A stretch of DNA of 64,000 nucleotides from positions 1,820,001 to 1,884,000 of the forward strand of contig JAQFVV010000003.1 of the NCBI GenBank assembly GCA_028023455.1. Direction: 5' to 3'. The notes beneath the pieces are model-generated. The model ran no database searches, was not told the DNA's origin, and was given only the letters and a program-made list of their open reading frames with translations. This stretch comes from Epiperipatus broadwayi. Lineage: Eukaryota > Onychophora > Udeonychophora > Euonychophora > Peripatidae. Positions 27,301-40,640 of the stretch are shown here, piece after piece; the stretch's first letter is position 1; each line of letters starts with the position of its first letter. A program made the translations under genes and the position numbers.

Positions 27301-29308
27301 GAGTTTTTAAAAAATGTTCTCCTCCAAGCGCATTAAAGTTTAAAATAAAAATAATTATTAATCCATTTAGTAAAATTTATAGAAAATAATCCTTGGTTTT
27401 AGTATTTAGGATGATAATTATTAAATCATAATATTAATTAATCCCATGAAGTTTTTTAAATATTTTCTCTGCCAATATTCTCTGCGTATCCGATGCATCA
27501 ATCCATCTAATTTAACTTTAAAAATATTCGATAAACTTTTAAGTTTTATTTGTATTTCTATGGATCCATCTTTTATTTAACTATGTGTTCATTTTTTTAT
27601 ATATGTTTCCTTCTTGATACATTTAAACTTTCGTTTGGTATTTTTTATAAATCTCTTTTAAAAAAAAAAAAATGTTACCTTCAGAAAGGATATAACATTT
27701 TACTCCTTTGAATATCATACTATATAAAATAATTCATGCAATATATAATTATCTTATTACCATTTAAAAATAAATCTTGGATAAACTTATAAGTAATATG
27801 TTTCAATACATTTTTTAAGACTCCGTATAATGTCCGAGCTGTGGTTTTTATATGTACCAAAACAGTTCTCCAATGAAGTATTAATAAAGCTGTATCAATA
27901 AATATTTCAAATATTTTTTCAGCATTACAACTTATATCCATTTTATTTTGTAGTATATTTATTTTTATTGTGAAGTTTAGGTTAAACTTTTAGATAAAAT
28001 ACGACTGGTAAGTACTTTAAAAAATTAGGAAATCATTTCCACAAAGTTTCTAAATTATTATATTTTAAAACTCTCTTTTGCAAAAAATACTTTTAAAAAT
28101 TATAAATTAGTTTTTTTACAAATAAAACGATAAGAAAGTACTAAAAAAAAAATTGACTAAAATAAAAATTTTAAAATACTATCTTTTTGATAGTTATAAT
28201 TTACCTTTCTCCGGTTTCACTACATTATTAATCTCCCCTGATAACTTAGTTACGACGATATTTATAGTCTGTAAGAATACCTATTCCTATTGGTTAATTC
28301 TTACTTTATCTTGAGAACAAATTTACATATTTTTAGTTTATAGTAGAATTGAATTTCAAAATTAGAAATTATGACGTAATGAACTTAAAATATTATTTAA
28401 AATACCACTTTTAATTGAATTATTATTTTATTTAAATTATTTACTCTTTTAAAATAACTATTAAAATAATTATTTACTCTTTTAAAATAACTATTAAAAT
28501 AACATTTAATAACTTATTCCATTTCTTAATATTCAATTTATCTATTTTTATTTAAATAAAATATTTAATTTTTATATTATGAATGTATTCATCTTTATTA
28601 CATCATTTAAACATGTTATACGATAGTTAACTTAATGTTTAATACTATTTACTTTTATGATAGGTAATAATTCTATCCAATTCTATAATATAACTTTTAA
28701 AATATTTTAAACTTTATTATTAATTCAAACAAGCATGTGTGAAAGTATATAGTATACAAGTCACATGATTAATAACTTTGACAGATGATTTTCAATCTAT
28801 TTCTCTGCCCAGATTAATAAAATTGATACACTTATTATATTATATAATATAATTATAAAATTTGGAAGAACAATTTAGAAAATATAGAATTAAATACAAT
28901 TCTCACCATCATAAAGTTTATTTTTAAAATATACTATATTAATTTTGACTATTAAATATATGATTATAAATTTAAACATAGCATTTATTAAATTATCAGT
29001 TTTAAACTATTAAAATCGAACTTATTAAATATACTTTTAATTATTTATAGCTGTTTTATTTAATATGGTCAGCTTTTACAACCATATGCAACAATATTTA
29101 AAGCTTTACATAACTACTTTTAAATGATTCTCTATAATTTTATACATTACGTATTTTCTTTAGCTTCAAATTATACTTTATAACATAATTGACAAACTAT
29201 AATTAATAAATCAAAAGAACATATTCTAAAATTTAAAATTTTTAGTAATTGACTGTTATAAACTATTACCAACCTATAGAAAAGGGCACAATATATATAT
29301 ATATATAT
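24378..29308. other. AT-rich DNA without recognisable gene
   Basis: About 4.9 kb with no credible gene. Around 25290-25390 there is a stretch reading like the transcribed start of an LTR (AACAAAGTTTATTACTAAC), but I could not find ends or a second copy. A homopolymer A run sits at 27660-27672. The region closes with an (AT)n tract that abuts the next LTR. Confidence 0.5.
28435..28502. repeat. Tandem duplication, 33-bp unit, two copies
   Basis: Two adjacent copies of a unit containing TTACTCTTTTAAAATAACT, 33 bases apart, essentially identical. Simple local duplication. Confidence 0.85.
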
Positions 29309-30743
29309 TATAACGTTTTCCGTTTTGCTAGGCCTCTACACGCTAATATAAACTGCGTGTGAGTTGATCAAGCTATGTCAAAAAAGAAGAAAGTTATATT
29401 TCTATTCTAAAAACATAGCTATATTTCCTGATCAACTCGGCCTATTAATTGTTGAGAATTGTGCTATTGATGAAATCAGCTTTTAATTTATTTAATCTGG
29501 GTGCCAGAATTCCTAAGAATTTGCTGAAATCATCATATAACATCTCACAAATAAAAAAAAATACTTTTAAACTAATCGGTATTACATCATACCGTAATGA
29601 GAATTATTTTCTTCTTTTTGATTATTATTCCTGGGCTTGTTTAAACATATTGGCAAGGTAAATTCCGTTTTAAATCTTATTAAACTAATAATAAATTTAA
29701 TACTAAAAAAAAAATAACTATTATTAATAATGCACAATGAAAAGGTTGATAAAAGTAAAATCTCTTTTATTCTAACAAACTAAAAATATTTATAAGTTAA
29801 ATTACGAATTAACTAAACAGGAAAATACACACACACTAATCCAGATAATGAATCGATTAACAAAAACAGTTAGATTAAGCAATTAAAGCAATTTAATAAT
29901 GTCCCAAGATCTTGTATAAAATTCTTTATTAGAAAGTCCCTTGAATACGAAAAGAAAAGTCTATATCAGGATGGTAGTCTAAGCTTAGATAAATAATTGT
30001 TTGCAAACTTTTAAGTCACTATCAGGAAAATTTATTCTTAACTTACCGGTAAGTTCATGTAGGTTTATGGGATCCCAAGATCATGAGAATTTCCATTGGT
30101 CTCTCCTGCCGGCGTCTTCCATTATTGTTCCGTTCTATAGCTGGAGAAAAGACACGGTTGTAGTGACCCTTTTATTACAAAAATCGGTCTTCACAAGTCC
30201 TGTTTCCATGCTTGCATGACAGCTTGGTACAGCAAGGGGCATACCTGTGTAGAAGTATATTTCTTGCCACAGGTTATGCTCGCGGAAACCTCCAACTTTC
30301 AGAGACGTAACTAGAAGTTAAAGAGAAGACCAGATTGAAGTTGTCCTCTCCTTTTTATATCGCGATCCAGTTTATGAAACTTCTGCGCACTCTTTTGTCT
30401 TTTTATCAGCATATAGGATAATAATCTTGTACACTCTCTTAAATTTAAATTACAAAGTCTTATTTTTTTTTAGCATTATTCTTCCATCTTTAATTAGCTA
30501 AAATATTTTTCTTTTAGCCTATACTTTTGGAATTCTTTTAATTTATCTGGATTAGTAATCTGCATGTCATTTATTCTTTCCAATTTTTATTTCCAATTAG
30601 ATAAAAAAAAATAAGAATGACAATTTTAACTTTCATTGCACGTTTTAACAAAAATTATACTAATCAAAAAAAAAATCTAAATTTACTTCTTTAGCTTTTA
30701 CCAAATGCCAATATATTTGCAACGTATATAAATAAATGTTACA
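29309..30743 (-). mobile_element. Solo LTR, family A, copy 2
   Basis: Related along its full length to 11064-12457. The left end reads TATAACG where the family shows TGTAACG (one base changed) and the right end is AAATGTTACA. It is flanked by (AT)n on both sides. Shared landmarks are the CTTACCGGTAAGTTCA block near 30042, the minus-strand TATA-like box at 30351-30359, the CTTCTGCGCA block near 30381, and the final AATATATTTGCAACGTATAT stretch. The two copies differ by many substitutions and small indels, so they are independent old insertions. Open frames at 29449 and 30001 are not conserved in copy 1. Confidence 0.65.
30351..30359 (-). promoter_or_regulatory. TATA-like box of family A LTR, copy 2
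   Basis: TATAAAAAG on the minus strand, equivalent to 12078-12086 in copy 1. Confidence 0.5.
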
Positions 30744-30756
30744 ATATATATATATG

Positions 30757-30845
30757 ATGAACTTAATATAAGGAAAAATGATTGAACTTGGAGAGACTTT
30801 CATCCTATAGTAGATCGATAATGGTTAAAAATAATGATGACAATA
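30757..30845 (+). mobile_element. RTE LINE 3' end fragment
   Basis: Contains GAACTTGGAGAGACTTTCAT, a CCTATAGTAGATCGATAATGG block and a run of AATGATGA-type triplets. This matches the last 60 or so bases of the LINE at 43384-46674 read on its own strand, including its (ATG)n tail. It is a strongly 5'-truncated insertion of the same family, in plus orientation, next to the family A LTR. Confidence 0.75.
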
Positions 30846-31899
30846 TTATATTTGTGAAAACAATGTAGTTTTTTTAACTAGTTTACCAAATCATAATATA
30901 TGGTAAATTATATAAATATTTCAAATCAGTGCTAGCAATGTAATGTATATGTTTACATAAAACTGAGGAGGAAAAAAATAATGCATTTTGTATTAAACTG
31001 AAATTTAAATGATGCATCAGAATAAAGGTAAAATATGGGCTTTGTACCCCTTGGAATATGATGCCAATCTCTTCAGTGGTAACTACTGCACCATATTACA
31101 ACTGTTACTCAGTGCATTAGTAGCCATCTGATCAAATCAAACTATTACAGAACTGGCATTTGAACTTCTCATGAACTTTCAAGCAAAAACCCGTTTGATT
31201 ATTTATTTTATACTTTTACTAATGATAGCTAAATTCCCATTTATATGTTAGTACTGAATGGCTGGCAATTTTTCCAAATCTAATTATTTTAAAAATAAAA
31301 ACAATCCTAAGTGTATTTGTGGTAAAATAATTTTTAAATGTTTACATAGTTTGGATATTAACTTCAGAGTTACAAATATTTCAGAAGTAGTAATTATAAT
31401 CATTAGCATTGTCACAATACTATTTTATGACCATATTCAGCATTGTAATAACATATTAGCTGTATAAAATATTTTGCCAAAAGTAATAGATTATTATATT
31501 TATATACATTTTCACTTTTTATGAAAATATTTTTGAGTAGCTATGGTTTTTTAATTCAACAAAATTAGAATATTAATTTCATTTCATTAAACAACACTCA
31601 TCAGAAGCAGCACTCTCACTCCATGCTATAGATTCAGGTTATAAAATTGATTTTTCTAGTACCAGGATCATATCCAGATGTGATAATCTCTACCAGTGCA
31701 AAATTAGAGAAGCCATTGAGATACTTAAAAGGCTAGATTGTATCAATAAGTGAGATAATACATGCACACTTCCTATTTGGAAAGATTTTTGTTAAAAAAA
31801 CATTCTTAATTTAACATTTTTGCTATTGGTGGAACTTTAACATTTTTTTTTTCAAATCAGTGATTGTAGAGCCTCTACAACCATCTTTCTACCTTTTAT
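30846..31899. other. AT-rich DNA, one less AT-rich patch
   Basis: No gene recognised. A patch at about 31030-31190 is less AT-rich and contains GGCATTTGAACTTC; it may be an old repeat but has no second copy in the window. Confidence 0.45.
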
Positions 31900-32010
31900 C
31901 ACCCAGTGAATGACTTGTGTGATCAAATCGAAATGTAGTATATCAATATTTAAATTTTTTAACACGGATGAACCTGCAAAATATGTCCTTTATATATGCA
32001 ACCCGTGGAA
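31900..32010 (+). repeat. Penelope-like repeat with hammerhead-like motif, copy 2
   Basis: Matches 13741-13845. The core (31904-31935) reads GAATGACTTG, loop, CAAATCGAAATG: the stem has lost one pair and the GAAAC has become GAAAT, so this copy is more decayed. The downstream AACACGGATGAACC block and TCCTTTATATATGC stretch are shared with copy 1. Confidence 0.5.
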
Positions 32011-33756
32011 ATCTTCGTATCACCATATATATATATATATGAGTTTTATATATATATATATATATATGAGTTTTACTACTGCATTTAAATGAGAAATCAG
32101 ATTTTCTTCAAACATGAATGATGAAAACGTGTAAGCACTTAAAATCATGAATCTTTTCATTTTGATTCCAAATAAGATGCTACATATGTTATATATTATA
32201 ATCTAGTAGGATTTTTTTTTTAAAGTAAGCATATTAAGGTTAAATTTATAATAAATAGTGTGAGTTGCAATTTTCCAATTTATTGCTTTCAAATATTTTG
32301 TTTTTCATAGCTTGAAAATGTTATATAAATAAACATATTACAATATCGTTTAATATTTTTTTCTTTAAAAAATATATAAAAATTATTTTAAAATAAGTAT
32401 TAAATTTCGTATTATATACTTTTAAAAAAAGTTTTAGATTCATGAAAGAAATTCAATTCCATTCCAATAGAACTAACAGATTGCATTCAATTTCTTCATC
32501 CATATAATATAAACCGTCACTGGAAAATATTCTTTCAGATAAAATTTAATTATTTTTTCTTAACTTTGTATTTCGATGCTGAAAATACGATTTAACTAAA
32601 GAGAAATATTGAACTAAATATTGGAAAAATAGTTGCCTGTTTATGTATTTATTGTTTTACTAATTAATAATTTAAATATCTTATAAACCTATAATTGCTT
32701 CTATTTTTGTAGTCAATATAATTATTCTGACCTTTAAAAAAATTGATTAGCTATTAGTACTATCAATATTTGCATATAATTTATTCATTGAAAATGGAAT
32801 AATCGAAAAGTAAATAAATAATGAATTCTGATTTTGTTCAGAACGTCATTTTATATTTAAACTTATTTTTTAAAATCTATACTATTATATATAAATGAAT
32901 AATTCTATATAGCTTCACAGGAGATCATGTTCAAGAACTCTAATGGTAGTTAAATACTGCAATTTCACTCAAGTGAATTGAGAATTGTTTTATAATTTGA
33001 TCAAACTTTTAGCTAAGTTTGATATTCTATTACTATGCAGTGTAAAAATAAGTTAAATGATTAGTTGCTTGGAAAATCAAGGGATATCCAAATATCAGAT
33101 ATCTGACATTCCATCACTATTAAACCACAAAGGGCAAATGTAATCAAAAGATTATTTTATATAAATACAATTTATCCAAAGCACTACGAACACTTTTTAG
33201 CAAAATCCTTTATTTGTACATATATACACACACCTATGTTTTGACTGTCCTGCAGTCTTCTTTAGAACTATGATATAATGAATAAAATAAAATAAAATAA
33301 AGTATATAACCATATAAATAATACCATAAAAATGTAAACAATAAAAAATTAAAAACAACATAAAATATATAAAAAAAACTAATAAAACTGAAATAAATAA
33401 TCAAACCCAAATAAAATAATCCAGTTAATATATAATAAAATATCCAATAGAAATAAAAAAAGGGTTTGAAGTGGTTTGGATAAATTATATTTTTATAAGA
33501 TATTTCAACAAAATAAAGAAAAGAGTGATTTTGGTAATGTTTCAAAAGATTATTTCTTGAACAAAACTATTAGCATTAGAGATCATATTTCTACTGTGAT
33601 AAACTGCACAAGGAATAAAAACTGAATGATTTGTTGCTCAGGAGATATATGGCATTTAAGCAGCAGAAATAACGAGTTGAGCTTTATTATAGAAACTCTT
33701 AAATCTACAATTTTATGACCATGATAAATCAGTATAGTTTTATCATCTATATATAT
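32011..33756. other. AT-rich DNA with a duplicated AT microsatellite
   Basis: At about 32025-32075 an (AT)n run followed by GAGTTTTA occurs twice in tandem. An AATAA-type run lies at 33275-33300. Open frames here (31910-32092 plus, 33234-33545 minus) are low-complexity and have no motif. Ends in a short (AT)n run before the LTR. Confidence 0.5.
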
Positions 33757-36198
33757 TGTAATGCTACAGGAAAATATAAGGTTGCACCTGTAATAATGGG
33801 CACCAGTATGTGAACATCAACTGCCTTAAATTGGTTAATTCTACAGAAAATTGGGGTTTAAAGCATGAGGGATCTGAGGAATTGTAGATTTACTAACAAG
33901 TTTTTAAAAAAAGCTCAAAAGGAATGAGAATAATAGATCATCCTGAGAGATCAGCATAATTAATTATAAGTTTACCAGCATTCCCCAAAAGTAATAATCA
34001 TTCATCATCATGAATAATCTATCAAAATAAATACAGTCAATCTTGAGACTGGATTTGAAATGGGTTTCCTGTAGACCAGACAAACTATTGAGCCTTTACC
34101 ATAGTTTGGATGTGCAAAATTAAGTGTTAATCCATAAAACTACAACCAAATAAAAATAATGCTGGGATATTAAAACATGGTGATCATCATCAATCCTCTG
34201 GCCACTTAGTATCATTAAGTTACTGGCCAACTATAAACGCAATTTTTAATAGAGACAAACTAAATAAAATGTAGTGCATGGAGTTGGAAGAATATCCTCC
34301 TCATGCCAACCCAAGAATCATCATCATCATCTGGATGTCTGTACACTAAATATAAATCCCCCCATCCCATATAGCCTTTATAGACAAATTTAATTCATGA
34401 ATCAAGAACTCTATAATTTATTACAGTGAACAAGAGGAAAATAAATAAATTACCTTATTATAAATAATCTTGAGCAAGTCACAGGCTTCCCCTACTTATT
34501 ATTTATAAATAACTAGTTTTATTGAAATCATCAAGAAAAAAAAACTAAATTTTAAAATATAAGCTGTCATGATATAAGGTCCCTCAACACTGTACTTCAT
34601 GAAACAGGAATTGGATAGAATAAAGTAATTAAGATTAGAAAGAATATTTTTTAAAAAACAATTATTTAATATCTAATTAACAAAAAAATGATATGATAGT
34701 AGATACTTTCAGACATCCATTTCATCATAAAAAATAAATAAATATACAGTTTGATAAAATTATATTAACCTAACAATTAATTTTTATTCATGAATTAATT
34801 CATTTCATTAAGTTATTTCTTTAAAAATAACTAAAAGTTTGTTAAACATTTTTAAAAATCAAAGATAGCAATCTTTGATTCTACCAAGAGAGCAAATTGA
34901 AAGAAGGAAAAAAACTTATTACATTTAGGAAACAAAAAAAAAACAGATTTTCTATTAATAAAAATATAGTGTGCACACAATTACCTCTGGCCATGGTTTT
35001 AGTTCTGGGTTTTTTTTCAATTCCAGTTTTCAATTTAATTGACTTTTTATTGAATGCTTCTTAGGCATGGCATAGTTAAGGTGTCCTTTTCCTGGTCTGT
35101 AGCAGTTCCAAGTAATTGAAAAATAGTAAAATTTGTCTATTTGATTCTCTTTAATTTCCAGGTGAGACAGATGTATTTCAGAGACTTATTGTTTTTGGTT
35201 GAAGTAAGGTTGCAGACTGCTTAAAGGGTTTTTTAACTTTTCCATATTTTCTTTTAGTGAAGATAGGTTACAGGAAGGAAGGTTATGAATGGCTCTTAGC
35301 TGAATCTAGCACATGGTTTTCATGGTACACACTATTTTAGTGCTAAACTTATAGTATGCTAAAAGCTGGATTAAAATGTTTCTATTATTATATTCAATAG
35401 TTTGATTAAGATTTCTGTTGTGTTAAAGCACAGATTGGTAAATGCTTCTGTTTCTTTTTTTTCAGCAGCTGGACTAAAAGTTCACTGCTTTCTCTTCAAC
35501 AGCTGCTATCTTTTTCAACAGCTACTATCTTTTTCAGCAGCAGAATTAAGATTTGACTGCTCTGTTCAACAGTTAAATTAGCAATAAACTCCCCAGACAC
35601 TTGGGTATTATTATTATCCCCCCCCCCAAATATTTGTTTTAGAACAATTTTGCCTACAAGCTAATTACAATCTCTCTCTTACATGATAATTTTTATGACA
35701 ATCAATTAAATAAAATTTTATAAAAACAAGTCTTCAGCCAATTCTCTTCTTAATCACAGAGATTGAAAACAATAACTTAAATTTAACAATATAAAATTCT
35801 TGACATTCCTTTATGATTAAAAACCAAATTTTCTTTCAAAAAACCCAACAAGATAATCTGTTAATAGCACTGATTTGATTTTTCTTTTTCATTAAATAGA
35901 GATAAAGACAGGAAAACTACTCTGATTAATTAGAAAAAAAATTTGCAAAGTTATTAAAATCTTATTTTGTTCTTCCCTTTTATTTTTTTTTTCAAAATTA
36001 CCCTTAAGTATATTTAATTTTTGAGAATTTTCATACTGTCATGCAGGGATTTTACAATGATTGAGTCAAATAATAATTCTTTAAAAAATAAGTCTAAGAA
36101 AATTTAAATATTATTTCCCCCATTAATAAAATATTTTTTTATTTTCAAACCTGAGTAACATGCTGCTTATTTAATTGCTTATTTTTCTAATGGTTACA
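33757..36198 (-). repeat. 3' LTR of family B element (uninterrupted copy)
   Basis: Colinear with 39646-40582 plus 46753-48928. The left part matches the first segment (for example the CCAAAAGTAATAATCATTCA block near 33985, and AACAGGAATTGGATAGAA near 34602). The right part matches the second (AGATAGCAATCTTTGATTCT near 34863, CCTCTGGCCATGG near 34983). It ends TAATGGTTACA. Because this copy lacks the two insertions, it marks exactly where they entered the other LTR. Confidence 0.75.
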
Positions 36199-37222
36199 TT
36201 ACCCTGGTCCTAATTTGGGAAATGAAATTGAGTTGAACCACTTTCTAGATATTCTAGTTTGATTCAGCCAATTTTATTCCAGTACAACAAAAACTTATGC
36301 TAGTCATGCTTTGCTGTGTATTAACATTTATACAGACTCACAAGTTGGGATATAATTTAATTTTAATTAAGCTATGTTAGGCCTTTGGTCATTGGTAACT
36401 GTCTCATTTATTTGATCTATTTTTATTTCTGGAAATGAGGTGCCTATTGGTCTAATATATGCATGCATGCCTCCAGCATCATAATGGACAGAAAACCTCA
36501 TGACAGAACACAAGTTTGCAATACAACATGAGCATCATGAAAGCTATCTTAATTTAAGTACAAACATAACTTACTACTCAGAGAGCACATTTGAAAGAAA
36601 AAATGACCAAAGGAGTGTTTCATAATGTGGAAAACCATGCTCATCTACTTTATGAGTCTTATAGGCTTCATACCCATGATACAGTTTTATTCCTGGTAGA
36701 CAATTCAGTATTCTACAGATATATGGCCCAGCTCCACTGAGAGGCTTATTTTAAAAAAGTTTAAAGCTTATGTAGGTGCAGTCCAGAGATAAAAACATTG
36801 GAGTATCATGAACCCAGTGTATTCCTATGCCTTTAAGAATATTACATCCACCAACAGCACTGAAGGCAAAGCTACACTACTTCCTAATATTTACCCCCCC
36901 AATTTCTTTAAAGTGTCTTCTTTTCTCAGTTTCAGTTTCATCACCTCACTTTTTTGTTTTCTTGGTCAAAAGTATAACTGCACATCCTGCTTTGGGAGAC
37001 TGAGGATCATGATTAGTTCTCTAATAATAACTGTCTTATGAGGTGATATACTCCTTATTTGTCCAATTATTAGTGTTCTGTCATGGGATGAAGAACAGGA
37101 TTTCTGATGAGTATTTCCTTCATGAATGTTTGATCCACTTCTGCATCTTTTAATTATTCATGTTCTGGTAGGAATATTTATGTCAACCATTGAACTTACC
37201 TTTCCTTTTTCATCCTTCTATT
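36199..37222. other. Distal internal region of family B element
   Basis: Lies between the 3' LTR and the Gag-like remnant. No recognisable enzyme motif on either strand. Next to the LTR, the minus strand reads AGGACCAGGGTAA, a weak purine-rich stretch where a polypurine tract would be expected. Confidence 0.4.
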
Positions 37223-38462
37223 TTAAGCATATGCAGGTTTGCTTCTGTCAGATGCATTTAATAATTCAGCCACCATCTCAATTGCACAACTGTCAGTGCT
37301 AATCAACATCACTTCAATATGGAATGGGAAGCTATGTCTTAATATTTGTATTATTTGTAATTTTGTCAGATCTGCAGTGACTACTATCAATTTCACTACT
37401 TCCTTTTTAAAAAATGGAGTGTTCTCTGGGAGGACATTTCTCTTGGGATACTTTATGTTTAACCCCTTTCTGGTAATCCTCACTCTAGTAGCACTTCATG
37501 ATTGCCTGCTTAAATTTGATAAAACTAAGAGAAATGTGTGATGCACATTGAAGATTCTTACAAGCTATTGCTATCTTTGCCTCTTTTTATCATGGCAATA
37601 ATGCTTCAATATCTTTCCAGACTATTGAAAAATTCAGTGGATGCCTCCGGAAAAGGTCCTTATTTTAAGGAACTGGTTTACAATTCCAGACATTTGTTTT
37701 GTATATTGACTCTCTATATTTACTTCCTCTTTCTATTTTGTATACTTGGTGGTTTTACTTCTGATTTTACCATCTTGTCTATGGTCATCCTTAAATTGTT
37801 TTACTATTTCTCGGATTCTATCATCATCTCTAACCTGCAGGAATTTAATTTGATTAGCCAGGTCCCCCTTTCTACAAATTCCAGGCTTCACTGACTTTCA
37901 TTATTCACAGATTCTATAGCCTCCTGCACATGGCTAATTTTATTGTTCATTACTTCTTGTATCTCTTCCATTTTCATATCCTATTTTTCTTTGTTTGGTC
38001 TCACTTTATTTAGAACTTTTTTCTATAATTTGATTGATTTGGGCTGCTATTTTATTAGCCATATGTAGCATATCTACTTTTATTTTTTCAACATTTCTTC
38101 TGTTATTTTTCTATTTTCTGATTCTCTTTGTTGATTCTTTGTATTATCCTTTTTTCTTTGCTGTTCTTTCTTTTTATTTTTTACTTCTCTTTGTTTGTTA
38201 TCATCTTCTCTTTGTTAGTCTCTCTTTTTATTCTCTAAAATTATTATCATCTCTTTGTTGGTCTTTATTTTTATTTTTTCTTCTCTTTGCTTATGCTCTC
38301 TTCTCTTTGTTTATTATCATCTTCTCTTTGTTGGTCTGTCTTTTTTCTCTTTTTATATTTGTATATTATCATCTTCTCTTTGTTGATATTTCTTTTTATT
38401 CATTTTTTTCTGTTTATTGGTCTCTTTTTTTACTATCTTTTTTAAATATTTCTAATAATTGA
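37223..38462 (-). pseudogene. Gag-like remnant of family B element
   Basis: On the minus strand, 38462 to about 38034 contains irregular repeats of a unit of about 25-30 bases that read as charged peptide such as TDQQREDDNKQREE, followed near 37990-37900 by MEEIQEVMNNKISHVQEAI and a stop. Such glutamine/lysine/glutamate-rich coiled coils are usual at the start of Gypsy-type Gag proteins. Further on, 37483-37223 is open for 86 codons (including TADLTKLQIIQILRH) with no domain I can name. Its position just downstream of the primer binding site supports Gag. The reading frame is broken repeatedly. The hydrophobic Phe/Leu-rich frames on the plus strand over the same bases are shadows of this charged sequence. 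Confidence 0.45.
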
Positions 38463-39623
38463 GATAACATGGAAGTCTCCACTATTTTCTGAATACCTTT
38501 CATTGGTTGCTAATCATATTCTTTTTGATTATGTTTTTCCATCTTTTTCACTTTTCCTTTTGTCAGCATATATGTTTCCATTATGATTTTTATTCTTAAA
38601 AAAAACTGTATTGAATTATTTTTACACAAGAATTACAAATCTGAGCATTAAAAAATATCTCATAAAATAATCTTGACATCACCTCCTCTTCCATGCAACC
38701 ATATTTTATTTTATATAAAAATACTACTATATAATCATTATCCCTAACCTGCTTTTCCTTCAACCTTATTGTCTCAATACCTGATTCTATTTCATTAATT
38801 TATTTTTTTTGCTTTATACTCCAATTCTATCCTCATGTGATTGATTTCTATCTCTATTGGATTTTTTTAACTATAAGTACATATGTGCATACAAACACAA
38901 GTTCATCACAAAAAACATTTATCAAAACCTTTCTTAGAGATCTAACAAGAATCTAACAGCAATGTAATGCATAGTTACTTGCAATTTTGAGATAGATACA
39001 GAATCCAATCACTGGACTATAAGTATACAATGTAGCATGAACATCCAAAGGTCTATCTCAATTTAGATACTGTAAGCTACCACAATCCTTGATATAAAAG
39101 AAAAATGCAAAAATCTTTGCAACATTCTGCTCTTTTCAGTCTTAGGAAATGAAAAATATAAACTATGCCTTGCTCCCTTTCTTGGTGGCTTAGGGGCTGG
39201 GGATCATGGCAGAACTATGTTAACTGTACCATGATAAACAATAAAAAAAATCTGAAAAGCTGAGAGTTGGAACAATGCATGAGAAAAAACACTCCATGGA
39301 GTTGCATGAATAACACTGAATCTTTAAGCCAACAACAATACTCCACCCATCACCAAAACTAAAAGTACATCTAAAAAAATTTCAACAGTCAAAAACTCAT
39401 TCCAATCTCCAAAATTATGCTTTGATTATCTGTTTAATTTTAAATATGAACTTAAATAAATGTTAATATAATTAAATTATAACAATCATCCTCTATACTC
39501 TTGTCAAATTTTACAGTAATATGTCTGAATTAATTATTCATCAAACTATAGAATTTTGTTTTTCAGGCATATTTATGGATTCAAGTTATGTTGTCACTGA
39601 CTATCACAATCTGATCATCATTG
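38463..39623. other. Leader region of family B element
   Basis: Between the primer binding site and the Gag-like remnant on the minus strand. No coding frame recognised; probably the untranslated leader. Confidence 0.4.
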
Positions 39624-39643
39624 GGCCCATAGTTGGGTCACCA
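39624..39643 (-). promoter_or_regulatory. Putative primer binding site of family B element
   Basis: On the minus strand, TGGTGACCC starts two bases after the end of the 5' LTR. TGG start, two-base spacer and GC-rich content amid AT-rich DNA are typical of a tRNA primer site. The first nine bases equal the complement of a tRNA-Trp 3' end as I know it; the rest diverges, so the tRNA is not assigned. The family C element has a comparable site with the same spacing. Confidence 0.6.
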
Positions 39644-39645
39644 TT

Positions 39646-40580
39646 TGTAACCTTACAGGGAAATGTGAGGCTGTATGTGGAATAATGGTACACCAGTATG
39701 TAAACATCAATTGCTTTAATTGGTTAGTCATTTGTTTTTATCATCAAGTTTAAAAAAAATTATCTCAAAGATGAGCATAATAGATCACTGAGAGATAAGC
39801 ATATCTAACTATAAGTTCACCAGAATTTCCCAAAAGTAATAATCATTCATCATCATGAAAGCTCTAACAAAATAAAACAACAATCAATCGTGACTGGATT
39901 TGAAATGGATCTCTTGTAGACCAGATAAACTACTGAGTCTTTGCCATCTTGGGCTATTATTTGAACCATAGTTTGGCTACCCAAACTTAAGTGTTAATCC
40001 ATAAAAATACAACAAAAATAATGCTAGGATATTAAAACATGGTGATAACCATCAATGCTCTGGCCATTTAGTCCCATTAATGTACTGGACAACTATAAAA
40101 TTAATTTCTAATAGAGACAAACTAAATAAAATGTAATGCATGGGCTTTAAAGAGCATCCTCTTTTCACCAACCCATCAATCATTATCATCATCATCTGGA
40201 TGCCTAAACACTACATATAAACCCCATATCCTATATACCTGTTATGCACAAATCCAGTTTAGAAAGCAAGAACTATAATTTATTACAGTGAGCAAGAGGT
40301 AAATAAATAAATTAGCTTATTATAAATAATCTTAAGCAATTCATTGGCTTCCACTACTTATAAATAAATAATTTTATTGGGATCAGCAAGAAAAAAACTA
40401 AATCTTAGAATATAAGCTGTCATGATATAAGTTTCCACACACACTACACTTCATGAAACAGGAATTGGATAGAAAAAAGTAATTAAGACTAGAAACAATA
40501 TTTTTTAAAAAAACAAATATTTAATATCTAATTAACAAAAAAATGACATGATAGTAGATACTTTCAAACATCAATTTCTT

Positions 40581-40582
<2 letters not shown>
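39646..40582 (-). repeat. 5' LTR of family B element, distal part
   Basis: Homologous to 33757 to about 34735. It begins TGTAACCTTACAGG on the plus strand. The match stops at CATCAATTTCTTCA, where an (AT)n tract begins and foreign DNA follows. Confidence 0.75.

Positions 40583-40638
<56 letters not shown>
40583..40638. repeat. (AT)n microsatellite
   Basis: An uninterrupted AT run of about 56 bases at the left boundary of the DNA inserted into the family B LTR. Confidence 0.95.

Positions 40639-40640
<2 letters not shown>

Noticed and set aside
37223-37483. 86-codon minus-strand frame considered as a host exon
   Set aside because: No recognisable domain or splice context, and it lies in the internal region of an LTR element.
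37239-38462. Hydrophobic Phe/Leu-rich frames on the plus strand that look like membrane proteins
   Set aside because: They are the complement of the charged, Gag-like sequence on the minus strand.
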